The notes beneath the pieces were generated by a model that saw nothing but the letters and a program-made list of their open reading frames with translations, was not told where the DNA came from and made no database searches. This document shows, piece by piece, positions 17,689 through 26,527 of a stretch of DNA of 64,000 nt. Position 1 is the first letter of the stretch; every line of letters begins with the position of its first letter. The stretch covers positions 1 to 64,000 of the forward strand of contig CAXBLT010000006.1 of the NCBI GenBank assembly GCA_963976795.1, written 5' to 3'. The position numbers and the translations under genes were made by a program. The DNA comes from UBA7359 sp963976795 (GTDB lineage Bacteria > Pseudomonadota > Gammaproteobacteria > Eutrophobiales > Eutrophobiaceae).

Positions 17689-20028
17689 ATGAACTGGATT
17701 GAAACATCTTACCCGAAATGGGTTTTACAACACCGCTGGTATATCATTTTTTTCAGTCTGGTCTTTGTGACACTTGCTGCCAGCGGCGGGCGCTTAATCA
17801 ACTTCACAACCAGTTACCGAGTATTCTTCAGTGAGGACAACCCACAATTATTAGCATTTGAAGCGCTCGAAAACACGTATACCAGAAATGACAATGTACT
17901 GATCGTGTTCGAGCCTAATGATGGCAATGTCTTTAGTCACGAGGTACTTAAGCTGATTGAAGAAACAACAGAAAAAGCCTGGCAAATACCCTACTCCAAT
18001 CGTGTCGATTCAATATCAAATTTTCAACACACAGAGGCAGAAGAAGATGACTTGATAGTCCGTGATTTGGTCATAAACGCAGAGGAATTATCAGAGCAAG
18101 AACTAGATAAAATTAGAGATATCGCGATAGCAGAACCTTTACTCATCAACAGGCTCATCTCTGATAGCGGTCATGTCACCGCAATCAATGTTACTGTGCA
18201 ATTACCTCGAATTAATGAAATGGTCGAGACGCCGGAAGTCGTCACCTATGTCAGAAACCTTGCCGATGAGATACGTCTAACACACCCGAATGTGAATGTT
18301 TATCTCACCGGCATGATAATGATGAATAATTCATTTTCAGAATCTTCCAAAAATGATATGGCATCATTAGTCCCGATCAGCTTTGGCGTCATGTTATTGT
18401 TGCTAGCGTTATTGGTAGGTGGGTTTACCGGCACCTTTGCAACATTGCTAGTCATCATGTTCTCGATCCTCTCAGCTATGGGTCTTGGCGCATATTTTGG
18501 GATGCCGTTGTCCCCTCCTTCGGCAAGTGCACCAACGATTATCCTCACTGTCGCTATTGCCAACTGCGTCCATATCCTCGTTACGTTTATCCATAGTATG
18601 AAACACGGTTTATTAAAGAATGATGCCTTGCTTGAAAGTCTGCGTTTAAACCTTCAGCCCGTTTTCCTCGCCAGTGTTACAACGGCTTTGGGATTCATCA
18701 CAATGAATTTTTCTGATGTGCCACCATTTAGACATCTAGGTAACTTCGTTGCACTAGGTGTATTGGTATCATTTGTTTTATCCGTCTCTTTGCTTCCAGC
18801 CCTAATCTCGCTGCTCCCGGTAAATATTAAAGAAGAGAAAGCAGACGATAACAGGCTCATGGCAAAGTTTTCTGAGTTTGTTATCGCAAAGAAAAACAGC
18901 CTATTCTGGGGCATGATGGGGCTAATTATATTATTAGTCGCCGCATTACCTCGTAATGAGTTGAATGATATCTTCGTTCATTATTTTGATGAGTCTGTAT
19001 CGTTTAGAACGGACTCAGATTTCACAACAGAGAACCTCACCGGTCTATATAATATTGAATACTCGCTTACCGCGTCTGAAACGGGGGGGATCAGTGAGCC
19101 AGAGTTTCTCAATGAGATCGAGGCATTCGCAAACTGGTATCGCGAACAACCAGAAACATTACATGTTAATATCTATACCGATATAGCAAAACGACTTAAT
19201 AAAAACATGCACGCGGATGATGCTTCATTTTATAAAATCCCGGACGAACGAAATCTAGCCGCGCAATATTTGTTGCTCTATGAGATGTCACTACCCTACG
19301 GGCTTGATCTAAACAACCAGATTAATGTCGACAAATCCGCAACGCGTATGACGGCGACACTTAAAACTATATCGTCAAACAACTTACTCGACATTGAAGA
19401 ACGTGCCCAAAAATGGTTGCACGAAAATACAACACATATCGCTCAAGCAGATGGTAGTGGTACATCAATCATGTTTGCCAATATTGGCAAGAGAAATATT
19501 GTCAGCATGCTAATTGGGACAACGATTGCATTAATTTTAATCTCAATTGTTTTAATCTTCGCACTACGCTCAGTCAAAATTGGCTTTGTCAGCTTAATTC
19601 CTAACTTAGTCCCTGCGGCGATGGGCTTCGGTCTTTGGGGTTTAACCGTTGGTGAAATCGGCTTATCATTGTCTGTTGTGACCAGCATGAGCCTCGGCAT
19701 TGTAGTCGACGATACTGTGCATTTCCTGAGCAAATACTTACGTGCCCGACGTGAGAAAGGACTCAACTCTGAAGATGCGGTGCGTTATGCATTTAGAACT
19801 GTAGGCCGTGCATTACTTATCACATCGATAATTCTGATTGCCGGTTTTTTAATTCTGTCAACATCCAGCTTCGAACTAAATTCAGGCATGGGCCTCTTAA
19901 CAGCAATTGTCATTGCCTTTGCAATATTTGCTGACTTCCTGTTTCTGCCAGCCATATTAATGAAAATTGAAGGAAAAACTGATGAAAAAAATATTGATAC
20001 TACCGATACTGTTAACACTGCTGCTTAA
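17689..20028 (+). CDS. RND superfamily (MMPL/HpnN-like) exporter
   Basis: 779 residues with the duplicated RND plan: TM1 (about 18-38), a periplasmic domain of roughly 190 residues, a five-helix sterol-sensing-like bundle (about 225-375), then the same pattern again (TM7 near 405, second periplasmic loop, final bundle about 605-770). Such single-gene RND proteins move lipids or hydrophobic compounds rather than drugs through TolC. Downstream LolA-like and barrel genes make lipid or lipoprotein-related export plausible. The stop overlaps the next gene's start by 47 bp, implying translational coupling. Confidence 0.9.
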   Translation: MNWIETSYPKWVLQHRWYIIFFSLVFVTLAASGGRLINFTTSYRVFFSEDNPQLLAFEALENTYTRNDNVLIVFEPNDGNVFSHEVLKLIEETTEKAWQIPYSNRVDSISNFQHTEAEEDDLIVRDLVINAEELSEQELDKIRDIAIAEPLLINRLISDSGHVTAINVTVQLPRINEMVETPEVVTYVRNLADEIRLTHPNVNVYLTGMIMMNNSFSESSKNDMASLVPISFGVMLLLLALLVGGFTGTFATLLVIMFSILSAMGLGAYFGMPLSPPSASAPTIILTVAIANCVHILVTFIHSMKHGLLKNDALLESLRLNLQPVFLASVTTALGFITMNFSDVPPFRHLGNFVALGVLVSFVLSVSLLPALISLLPVNIKEEKADDNRLMAKFSEFVIAKKNSLFWGMMGLIILLVAALPRNELNDIFVHYFDESVSFRTDSDFTTENLTGLYNIEYSLTASETGGISEPEFLNEIEAFANWYREQPETLHVNIYTDIAKRLNKNMHADDASFYKIPDERNLAAQYLLLYEMSLPYGLDLNNQINVDKSATRMTATLKTISSNNLLDIEERAQKWLHENTTHIAQADGSGTSIMFANIGKRNIVSMLIGTTIALILISIVLIFALRSVKIGFVSLIPNLVPAAMGFGLWGLTVGEIGLSLSVVTSMSLGIVVDDTVHFLSKYLRARREKGLNSEDAVRYAFRTVGRALLITSIILIAGFLILSTSSFELNSGMGLLTAIVIAFAIFADFLFLPAILMKIEGKTDEKNIDTTDTVNTAA

Positions 20029-20764
20029 TTCAGCCTATGCTGAAACTCCTGAAGAAAAAGGCTTAGCTATCGTACAAGAAGCAGACCAACGTGATAGTGG
20101 TTGGACAGATCAAGTAGCCGATATGAGTATGACCCTAAAAAATAAACAAGGTGACTCAAGCAACCGCGTCATGCGCATCACGACGTTTGAAGTGCCTGGT
20201 GATGGAGATAAAAGTTTAATCACATTTGATGCACCCAAGGATATAAAAGGTACCGCTTTTCTTAGCCATACACATTCATTAACACCCGATGACCAGTGGT
20301 TGTACTTACCCGCATTAAAACGTGTTAAACGGATTTCATCTTCTAATAAATCAGGTCCATTTGTTGGCAGTGAATATGCTTATGAAGATCTATCTTCACA
20401 AGAAGTAGAAAAATATAAATATAAATGGTTACGCGATGAAACCCTGAATGGTCGAGAGTGCTTTGTCATTGAACGTTTCCCACAATACGAACACTCCGGC
20501 TATACCCGTCAAATTGTCTGGTTGGATAAAGAGATGTATCAACCACTTCAACTCGAATTCTTCGATAGAAAAAATTCACAATTAAAAACATTACAATTTC
20601 TCGATTACAAACAATATCTTGATCAATATTGGCGTCCCGATAGTATGCAAATGACTAACCACCAAACCAGTAAGAGTACAACCCTGAGCTGGACTGATTA
20701 CAAATTCAAAAACGGCTTAAGTGATAGAGACTTTGACAAAAATACACTCAAGCGCGCTAGGTAG
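19982..20764 (+). CDS. Periplasmic LolA-like outer-membrane lipoprotein-sorting family protein
   Basis: About 260 residues: a signal peptide (MKKILILPILLTLLLNSAYA) followed by a beta-rich domain of the LolA/LppX-like family, recognisable by DQWLYLPALKRVKRISSSNKSG and the ending WTDYKFKNGLSDRDF. These proteins cradle lipids between membranes and are usually encoded beside MMPL-type RND exporters, as here. GAAGGA at good spacing supports the ATG at 19982 over a TTG five codons earlier. It is probably the periplasmic carrier for the upstream RND protein's cargo. Confidence 0.85.
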   Translation: MKKILILPILLTLLLNSAYAETPEEKGLAIVQEADQRDSGWTDQVADMSMTLKNKQGDSSNRVMRITTFEVPGDGDKSLITFDAPKDIKGTAFLSHTHSLTPDDQWLYLPALKRVKRISSSNKSGPFVGSEYAYEDLSSQEVEKYKYKWLRDETLNGRECFVIERFPQYEHSGYTRQIVWLDKEMYQPLQLEFFDRKNSQLKTLQFLDYKQYLDQYWRPDSMQMTNHQTSKSTTLSWTDYKFKNGLSDRDFDKNTLKRAR

Positions 20765-20802
20765 GAATAGTACAAACAGGGAGATTGATAAGCAGAAATA
20801 GA

Positions 20803-21999
20803 ATGAGAACATTTAAACAATATTTATTTCTATTTTTAATCACGTTTGCAAGTGCTGCATCTTATGCAGGTGAATGGAGTGGTTTTGCCGGGTTAGAACT
20901 CAGAGGTTTTAACCAAACAGCACAAGACACACGTCAAGACCACGACACCAATTTTTCATTCGTCTTTGAACCCGAGTACTTCCATGAATGGGATGATGGC
21001 GATCAAAGTATCGCCTTTGTGCCTTATGTTCGTATTGATGAACATGATAACGAACGAACACATCTTGATATTCGGGAATTAACTTATTTAAAAGTTTCCG
21101 AACGTTGGGAATTACGGCTCGGCATACGCAAAGTATTTTGGGGCGTCACTGAATTTCAACATTTAGTTGATATCATTAATCAAACTGATCTGGTTGAAAA
21201 TCTCGATACCGAAGATAAATTGGGACAACCAATGATAAACCTCGCACTGATCAATGATTGGGGCACAGTCGATCTATTTGTCATGCCCTATTTCCGTGAG
21301 CGTAACTTCCCAGGCACGTCAGCCAGATTAAGATCGATCCCTGAAACGCGACAAGACCGTTCACAGTTTGAATCTGCTGCAAAAGAAAAGCATATCGATC
21401 TTGCCGCTCGTTACTCACACTACATTGGTGACTGGGATATTGGCTTGTCACATTTTTATGGAACCAGTCGAGACCCGCGTTTGCTCTTCAGTACTGATAG
21501 TGGCGGCAATCCTTTCTTAATTCCTTTCTATGACATCATCAATCAAACATCAGCAGATATCCAAACAACCAAAGGCAATATGCTGTGGAAGTTTGAAGCC
21601 TTGCATCGCAGTGGCCAAGGCACGACCTATAATGCACTTGCAGCTGGATTTGAATACACCTTTGTCGGCATTATGGATACCGCTCTCGACCTGGGCGTGC
21701 TCAGTGAATATCACTATGATGACCGCGATGGATTATCTACGAGTATATATGAAGACGATATTGCTATCGGCGCCCGTCTCGCGTTCAATGACGTTCAATC
21801 CAGTGAAGCGCTTATTGGACTTGTATGGGACAGAGACAACGGCGGTAAATTTTTCAATATCGAGGCTAGTAGGCGACTCGGAGATAGTTGGTTACTCGAA
21901 CTACAAGGCCGGTTTTTCTTGAATCAGAAACGCAATGATCTGGCATTTTCCGTCAGCCGGGATGACTACACCGAATTATTCCTAAGCTATAACTTCTAG
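20803..21999 (+). CDS. Outer-membrane beta-barrel protein of the RND/LolA-like operon
   Basis: About 398 residues with a signal peptide (MRTFKQYLFLFLITFASAASYA). Amphipathic strands alternate throughout, and the C-terminus ends ELFLSYNF with the terminal Phe used for BAM-dependent insertion. I use the ATG at 20803; a TTG at 20785 would add six residues and has its SD too close. No porin family is certain. It completes an inner-membrane pump, periplasmic carrier and outer-membrane barrel set under one TetR regulator. Confidence 0.75.
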   Translation: MRTFKQYLFLFLITFASAASYAGEWSGFAGLELRGFNQTAQDTRQDHDTNFSFVFEPEYFHEWDDGDQSIAFVPYVRIDEHDNERTHLDIRELTYLKVSERWELRLGIRKVFWGVTEFQHLVDIINQTDLVENLDTEDKLGQPMINLALINDWGTVDLFVMPYFRERNFPGTSARLRSIPETRQDRSQFESAAKEKHIDLAARYSHYIGDWDIGLSHFYGTSRDPRLLFSTDSGGNPFLIPFYDIINQTSADIQTTKGNMLWKFEALHRSGQGTTYNALAAGFEYTFVGIMDTALDLGVLSEYHYDDRDGLSTSIYEDDIAIGARLAFNDVQSSEALIGLVWDRDNGGKFFNIEASRRLGDSWLLELQGRFFLNQKRNDLAFSVSRDDYTELFLSYNF

Positions 22000-22073
22000 T
22001 TTTAGAAGCATAATCCAAGTCGGGTAATATTAGTTTTTTATAGCGATAGTTTTGACTAATAAAACATCACTAA

Positions 22074-23102
22074 TCAAGCAAACAATTCTTTCAGATCAAC
22101 ACTTGAGCGTTTGCAGATCGAACGATAGTTTTTTGTTAGCCATTCATTGCTTGATGTATAACCACGAGAACAAAGGTCTTCTATCAATCTTGAATCTGCC
22201 GAGTAACGTGTGGAAGCATCTAGTTTTTCAAAAGAACTATCTTCAATAATATGGACATTCAAGCGACTCATCTTTTTTTCAAGACTCCCAGACATCATCC
22301 AGTCCTTTTTAATTTGCTCTTTGGATAATGCTATTGCTCTCATCTCACGTAAGAACGTATTAGTGAACATTAGTTCATGACTGCGCTTTTGTATCTCTTC
22401 CGCTGTTTTCGGGATCGATTCGCGTAACAAGGGCTGCAACATAACGACAATGACATCAGGGTATTCACTGTTAAATACCAGAGGGAATAATGGCGGGTTT
22501 CCTGAAAAAGCTCCATCCCAATAAGGCTCCCCATCGATCTCAATGGCATGATGAAATGCAGGCAAGCATGCAGATGCCAATAACACATCCGCGGTAATTT
22601 CCGCATTGGTAAAAACCCGCATCTTACCGGTTTTGACGGCGGTCGCACCAATATATAACTTGATGGGGCATTTATTTCGGATTAGTTCAAAATCAATCTG
22701 CTCATTTAAAATATCTCTTAAAGGGTTAAGGTTAAACGGATTTAATTGATAAGGTGAAAAGGTTTGCGTTAATGAGAGATACGTGTCCATTGAACCAGAT
22801 GAATCAAATCCAGCGGCCTTCTTCCACATGGCTACAGGGTTAGATTCAAACAAATCAGAATACTTAGCCGATACAGCTTGCCAAAATGACGTCAGGCTAC
22901 GCTTGGCTTCTTCCACGTCGCCATTGAGCAGCCCCGAAGCAAGGATGCAGGCGTTCATTGCTCCAGAGCTAACACCTGAAACAGCTTCTATGTCCAAACG
23001 CGTATCTTCAAGCAAGCTATTCAACACGCCCCAGGTAAAAGCGCCATGAGAACCACCACCCTGCAAGGCTAAATTAACAGACTTTAAACCATATTTACTC
23101 AT
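22074..23102 (-). CDS. Patatin-like phospholipase
   Basis: About 342 residues from the ATG at 23102. The patatin catalytic set is complete: oxyanion loop GGGSHG (15-20), nucleophile Ser45 in GVSSG, and the dyad Asp in DGAFSGN (about residue 205). Similar to bacterial cytoplasmic patatins of the RssA/YchK type; expected to hydrolyse acyl esters of phospholipids. A longer reading frame upstream of 23102 has no patatin-like sequence, so the short start is preferred. It is convergent with the RND/LolA-like/barrel operon, 74 bp away. Confidence 0.9.
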   Translation of the reverse strand: MSKYGLKSVNLALQGGGSHGAFTWGVLNSLLEDTRLDIEAVSGVSSGAMNACILASGLLNGDVEEAKRSLTSFWQAVSAKYSDLFESNPVAMWKKAAGFDSSGSMDTYLSLTQTFSPYQLNPFNLNPLRDILNEQIDFELIRNKCPIKLYIGATAVKTGKMRVFTNAEITADVLLASACLPAFHHAIEIDGEPYWDGAFSGNPPLFPLVFNSEYPDVIVVMLQPLLRESIPKTAEEIQKRSHELMFTNTFLREMRAIALSKEQIKKDWMMSGSLEKKMSRLNVHIIEDSSFEKLDASTRYSADSRLIEDLCSRGYTSSNEWLTKNYRSICKRSSVDLKELFA

Positions 23103-23217
23103 AAAAAACCAGATCTTACAGATATTGTTGCGTTGCAACAATATAAGCCTATCCGGTAACGAAAAGCAATGATTAAATTGTGAGCAAAGTCGCAATTAGA
23201 AAAAGAAAAGAAGTGTG

Positions 23218-23544
23218 TCAGGTCTCCATTTACACATCTGACAGTCTCACAATTCGACTTACAGTCGTGTGGCTTATAGCAAAGCTTTCACCTATCTCAG
23301 CTTGGGTATAATGCCCGCTTTTGCAGGCCATAATAATACAATCAACACGTTGTATGTATTTTTGCGCGTAGCAATACAGCGGCCGCTTCACAAAGGATAG
23401 CTGCGCCTTTGGGATTCCTCTCCTTGAGAAATCATAGTGCGCCCTCAAATTCTATCCGTAATGGCCTACCCATTGCCGTCCTCCCTGACAGTTTGTTTAT
23501 CTTACTAATAGCTATACATCTATAATGTGTAAATGGAGTCCTGA
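23218..23544 (-). mobile_element. Remnant of an IS200-like/RAYT transposase with terminal inverted repeats
   Basis: Ends share a 19-bp inverted repeat with one mismatch (23218-23236 and 23526-23544; TCAGGTCTCCATTTACACA). On the minus strand, around 23233-23340, a frame encodes SGHYTQAEIGESFAISHTTVSRIVR, a helix-turn-helix like the C-terminus of REP-associated tyrosine transposases. The catalytic HUH part is absent or unreadable. About 330 bp in all, so a non-autonomous relic. Confidence 0.6.
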
Positions 23545-23654
23545 TAACCTTCTCTCACCCTTCTCTTTATTCCTAAATCACTATAATCTGTGAACATACA
23601 CCCATTTAGTAAAAGTTTATCCCATTAGCTGACAATATTTAACGAGGTGAAATC

Positions 23655-24269
23655 ATGTTGGTTTTTAATTTAAAAGGTATTTTATTAATAGCTTCACTTA
23701 TCATTGCAATTCCCACATCAGCTGCGGACTGTTTTAGCGACTCACCTAGTAAGAAAAATGGCACGCTAGGTGAGATAGAAGCTCACATAAGTAAATTATC
23801 TGCATCTCAAACTAAAGACATAAATAATTTATTCAATTCGTTTAGAGGAAAATGGAACGGGATTGCAGAATACCTTTCTTGCCAAGGTAATAAAGCATCA
23901 CCCAAGAAAGGCTACGCTTCTTTTAATCTTAAAGGAAAAGTAGAAGCTAAAAAAAATAATTTGCGAATAAATGCAGAGCTAAAAGCACTTGAATCTAACC
24001 GTACAAAACCAATCAATTTAAGAATATCTATTGCTGATCAATTTTTAAGACATAATAGTGAAAGTAAAAAGGGTGACATAGAAATTATATCTATAAAGAA
24101 AAATTTAATTCACTATTTAAAAAAATACCGGGGCACAGCCGGATCAGCAGAGACTATTGAAGAACAAGTTGTCATATTACGTAAAGTAAAATCTGAATAT
24201 GTACTCGAACAACGTCACTATAAAGCAGGAGAAATGTTTGGAAAAGAAGTGTGGGTATTTAGAAAATAA
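23655..24269 (+). CDS. Hypothetical secreted protein
   Basis: I do not recognise a family. 204 residues: a signal peptide (to about PTSAA|DCF), then a Lys/Asn-rich domain with regular beta strands near the end (EEQVVILRKVKSEYVLEQRHYKAG). Two cysteines follow the signal (Cys26 and one near EYLSCQG), possibly disulfide-bonded. A GAGGTGA ribosome site precedes the ATG. It sits between two transposase remnants, so it is probably accessory. Confidence 0.7.
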   Translation: MLVFNLKGILLIASLIIAIPTSAADCFSDSPSKKNGTLGEIEAHISKLSASQTKDINNLFNSFRGKWNGIAEYLSCQGNKASPKKGYASFNLKGKVEAKKNNLRINAELKALESNRTKPINLRISIADQFLRHNSESKKGDIEIISIKKNLIHYLKKYRGTAGSAETIEEQVVILRKVKSEYVLEQRHYKAGEMFGKEVWVFRK

Positions 24270-24296
24270 ACCACTCGGGATAAGCGAAGATAAGCG

Positions 24297-24437
24297 TGTC
24301 AGGTCTCCATTTGCACATCTGCTAGTCTCGTAATCCAGCTTACAGTCGTGTGGCTTATACTTAAAGTATTCGCCTGTCTCAGCTTGGGTATAATGCCCAT
24401 TCTTGTAGGCCATAATAATGCAGTTATCAGGGAATAA
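24297..24437 (+). repeat. 141-bp direct repeat, left copy (transposase-tail remnant)
   Basis: This segment looks identical to 32715-32855 in the same orientation. It is a diverged, frameshifted relative of the element at 23218: the minus-strand peptide begins GHYTQAETGEYF and then leaves the helix-turn-helix frame after a one-base insertion. The two copies bound the RHS island (about 8.3 kb between them). Confidence 0.85.
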
Positions 24438-24445
24438 TGAAATGT

Positions 24446-24486
24446 GACAGATTTATTTTTATAACTAAGTATTAATTAAATCTGTC
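24446..24486. repeat. 41-bp inverted-repeat element
   Basis: Perfect 10-bp arms GACAGATTTA / TAAATCTGTC flank a 21-bp AT-rich loop. It lies directly beside the left 141-bp repeat. The form resembles small REP-like hairpins mobilised by RAYT transposases. I saw no second copy in the window. Confidence 0.5.
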
Positions 24487-24506
24487 CCCTTTAATTTTAT
24501 AAAGCG

Positions 24507-24551
24507 ATTGTAATGTAGACCCGTTTCCTCATCATAGTACTGGCTGGGAAG
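24507..24551 (-). repeat. RHS core box 1 (remnant without a tip)
   Basis: Minus-strand copy of the sequence encoding QYYDEETGLHYN, ending at an Arg-Phe-Ile sequence instead of the RYYDP.LGRYITSD continuation. It is the first of five boxes, and no tip follows before the 141-bp repeat. Confidence 0.75.
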
Positions 24552-24600
24552 TATTTTGAATTAAAAACAGATATTCACGACCCTATAATAAATATAAATC

Positions 24601-24897
24601 TTATAAGTTCTTTAAATCTTCAGGTAATAATTGTCGGTAATGCATAATAGCAAGTACATCAATCTGTTTGTCTTTAATACAGTAGATTATCCGGTAAGGC
24701 CGTTCCAGTACTTCACGAATGTCATCTTGTTTATACTCAGGGACGTGTCGTCCAGTTAAAGGGTAATCACTGATTTGTTGAGAGCGAATTAATATTCGGC
24801 GTATTTCAGTTTTTGCTGCTTTAGGATCATCGTTTGATATGTAATCTTCAATACTTTTTAATCTCAATTTGGCGCGGTCAGTCCAATGTACTTTCAT
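24601..24897 (-). CDS. Type II toxin, RelE/ParE family
   Basis: 98 residues with the RelE/ParE fold signature: WTDRAKLRLKSIEDYI at the start, PLTGRHVPEY, then REVLERPYRIIYCI and VLAIMHYRQLLP at the end. ParE members poison gyrase and RelE members cut mRNA; sequence alone does not decide, although the long N-terminal helix pair looks more ParE-like. It overlaps the antitoxin by 4 bp (ATGA) and is translated after it. The module lies between inverted RHS boxes. Confidence 0.9.
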   Translation of the reverse strand: MKVHWTDRAKLRLKSIEDYISNDDPKAAKTEIRRILIRSQQISDYPLTGRHVPEYKQDDIREVLERPYRIIYCIKDKQIDVLAIMHYRQLLPEDLKNL

Positions 24898-25088
24898 CCA
24901 TCCACGCCAAATTCTTTCATGACATCTTCAACTGGGGTCGTACGCCCTGCATTACTATCGTTCAATCCTTTTTCAATTTCTTTACGAACGGCCATTTCAT
25001 ACATAATATCATCCCAGTCAGCATTATCAGGAAGTTGATCAATTAGTTGATGTGCGGCTTGTTTAATAGATTGTGGAGTTATACTCAT
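24894..25088 (-). CDS. Antitoxin partner of the RelE/ParE toxin
   Basis: 64 residues, acidic, with a helical N-terminus (ITPQSIKQAAHQLIDQLPDNADWDDIMYEMAVRKEIE) of the type often paired with ParE-like toxins and a C-terminal tail (TTPVEDVMKEFGVDG) expected to wrap the toxin. Its stop overlaps the toxin start as ATGA. Antitoxin-first order predicts autorepression of the operon. Confidence 0.85.
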   Translation of the reverse strand: MSITPQSIKQAAHQLIDQLPDNADWDDIMYEMAVRKEIEKGLNDSNAGRTTPVEDVMKEFGVDG

Positions 25089-25248
25089 AGGAACCTCTTG
25101 TGTTTATTGAGTTATCTATTAAGTGCCATTTTATCATTCTTTTATTAAGAATACCGATAATTAACGTGATTGAAAAAGAAGAAAAAACTGATTTCAGTAT
25201 AATTTAGGCTTATGTAACATTCTGTTTCTATATGGGTTTATTAAGATA

Positions 25249-25854
25249 ATGCTGCCAAACACCATTACCTCGGAATTCAAAAGACTTCCCGGCCAGTACT
25301 ATGATGAGGAAACGGGGTTACATTACAATTACTTCAGATATTACGATCCTTCATTAGGTAGGTACATAACAAGTGATCCTGCCGGGTTACAGAGTGGTTT
25401 GAACACATATGGGTATGTTCTTGCTAATCCACTGATCTATTTTGACTTTTATGGATTGGTAAATCAAAGTCGTCAAGCGAGAGGTCTGAATGCTCGAGGT
25501 CCAGGAGGAAGAGCTGGCGTATTTGGGTGCTTAATCGGATGTGCAAGCTTTACAGAAGGAGACGCTGATGCTCAAGTATCAGTTTCTGCAAGCTTAGGCG
25601 GAGGTTTTATGCTCTGTAGTAGTCCTGAAGAAACCAATTCTTGTGAGGTTGAGCCAGTTGATGAAGAAAGAGATTGTGGTTTGTTTGATCCAAACTGTGA
25701 TAATAATGTACAACCTAGTGCATCTATAACTCGAGGAGGGATTGGTGCTGGCCTTATTAGAAATGATGATGGAAGCTTTTGTATCTTAATTGGGCCGTTT
25801 GTAAGCTTTCCAATCATTAGCCCATCAATAGATGTGGGAGATTATTCGGAATGA
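25249..25854 (+). CDS. Displaced RHS C-terminal tip 1
   Basis: 201 residues. Residues about 10-65 are the end of an RHS core (KRLPGQYYDEETGLHYN, then RYYDPSLGRYITSD and NTYGYVLANPLIYFD). The remainder is a unique, Cys-containing tip rich in Gly and Ser. The large beta-cocoon repeats of a full RHS protein are absent. The ATG at 25249 could allow expression, but an orphan tip would normally need fusion to an RHS core for delivery. The stop overlaps the next small membrane gene by 4 bp. The toxic activity, if any, cannot be named. Confidence 0.75.
   Translation: MLPNTITSEFKRLPGQYYDEETGLHYNYFRYYDPSLGRYITSDPAGLQSGLNTYGYVLANPLIYFDFYGLVNQSRQARGLNARGPGGRAGVFGCLIGCASFTEGDADAQVSVSASLGGGFMLCSSPEETNSCEVEPVDEERDCGLFDPNCDNNVQPSASITRGGIGAGLIRNDDGSFCILIGPFVSFPIISPSIDVGDYSE
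25279..25329 (+). repeat. RHS core box 2
   Basis: A 51-bp plus-strand box inside tip 1, differing at two positions by eye from the copy at 29764-29814. It encodes KRLPGQYYDEETGLHYN in frame with tip 1. Confidence 0.85.
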
Positions 25855-26102
25855 CCTTAGTTAAGTTGTTTGCAATATTGGCGTTAATAAGCTCAGTTAT
25901 TTATATGATTTTATGCTTATCCGCATATAAATATAGGTCTAAAGATAAAGATGTTGATACAGGTTGGGCTCTTTCTCCGATTTGGGCTTTATTTCCGTCA
26001 TCATACGATGAGAAAGGAAGAAAAATATGTGTTCAAGGAAAAATATTCTTTTGGATATCTATGTCTTTAGGAATTATATGGTTAGTCCTTGAAAATCTGT
26101 AA
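25851..26102 (+). CDS. Small membrane protein after RHS tip 1 (candidate immunity protein)
   Basis: 83 residues with two hydrophobic segments (about 5-25 and 62-80) around a hydrophilic middle (RSKDKDVDTG, then SYDEKGRKIC). Its ATG overlaps the tip stop (ATGA), a strong sign of coupled translation. All four tips here are followed by a different small membrane protein, as expected for cognate immunity, but no family is recognised. Confidence 0.65.
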   Translation: MTLVKLFAILALISSVIYMILCLSAYKYRSKDKDVDTGWALSPIWALFPSSYDEKGRKICVQGKIFFWISMSLGIIWLVLENL

Positions 26103-26214
26103 ATAAGCTTAAATTTATAAAATAAAAGCCCCATAAGGATTTAATATTATTGCCTGGGATTTCTGTTGAAACGATCTCAACATGCAGTGAGCACCCCTTC
26201 TAGCACCTTCCTAG

Positions 26215-26391
26215 TCACTCATGGGCGTTAAAAGTACTGTGATCGAAGGCCTTCAATCGCTTAATTTCTTTCAATGAGAGAAGGACAAGATCATCGCGTC
26301 CATGATATGTAATTATAATAGGGGCTTTATGTGCCTCAACGCTATATCGGTCAAACTCTTTCAATAATTCTGATGAGCTTATTCTATTCAC
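26215..26391 (-). CDS. Solitary Phd/YefM-family antitoxin
   Basis: 58 residues. The pattern ISSSELLKEFDRYSVEAH, then PIIITYHGRDDLVLLSLKEIKRLK is the Phd/YefM N-terminal dimer/DNA-binding domain. GGAGG five bases before a GTG at 26391 fixes the start, and an upstream GTG is less likely. No toxin gene follows (26102-26214 is empty), so it is a lone antitoxin or the remains of a module. Confidence 0.8.
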   Translation of the reverse strand: MNRISSSELLKEFDRYSVEAHKAPIIITYHGRDDLVLLSLKEIKRLKAFDHSTFNAHE

Positions 26392-26465
26392 ATTCGCCTC
26401 CACTATTCAGCATCGATTGGATGCCTGATGGATAATAATATCGATAAATTGCTTTTCTGAACAGG

Positions 26466-26487
26466 AGTCCTTCATAGGACTTTTTTT
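26466..26487 (+). terminator. Terminator-like hairpin between antitoxin remnants
   Basis: AGTCCT / AGGACT stem (6 bp, TCAT loop) followed by a run of seven T on the plus strand. The adjacent genes are on the minus strand, so it may serve plus-strand transcription from the tip 1 unit. Confidence 0.5.
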
Positions 26488-26527
26488 GAATGTTAGGTGG
26501 TGATAATCGGAAAGCTTATGTGAACCG

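Noticed and set aside
24177..24413. Minus-strand frame GHYTQAETGEYF as a gene
   Set aside because: It is the frameshifted tail of a transposase, repeated identically at 32640-32831, and overlaps the 3' end of a real gene.
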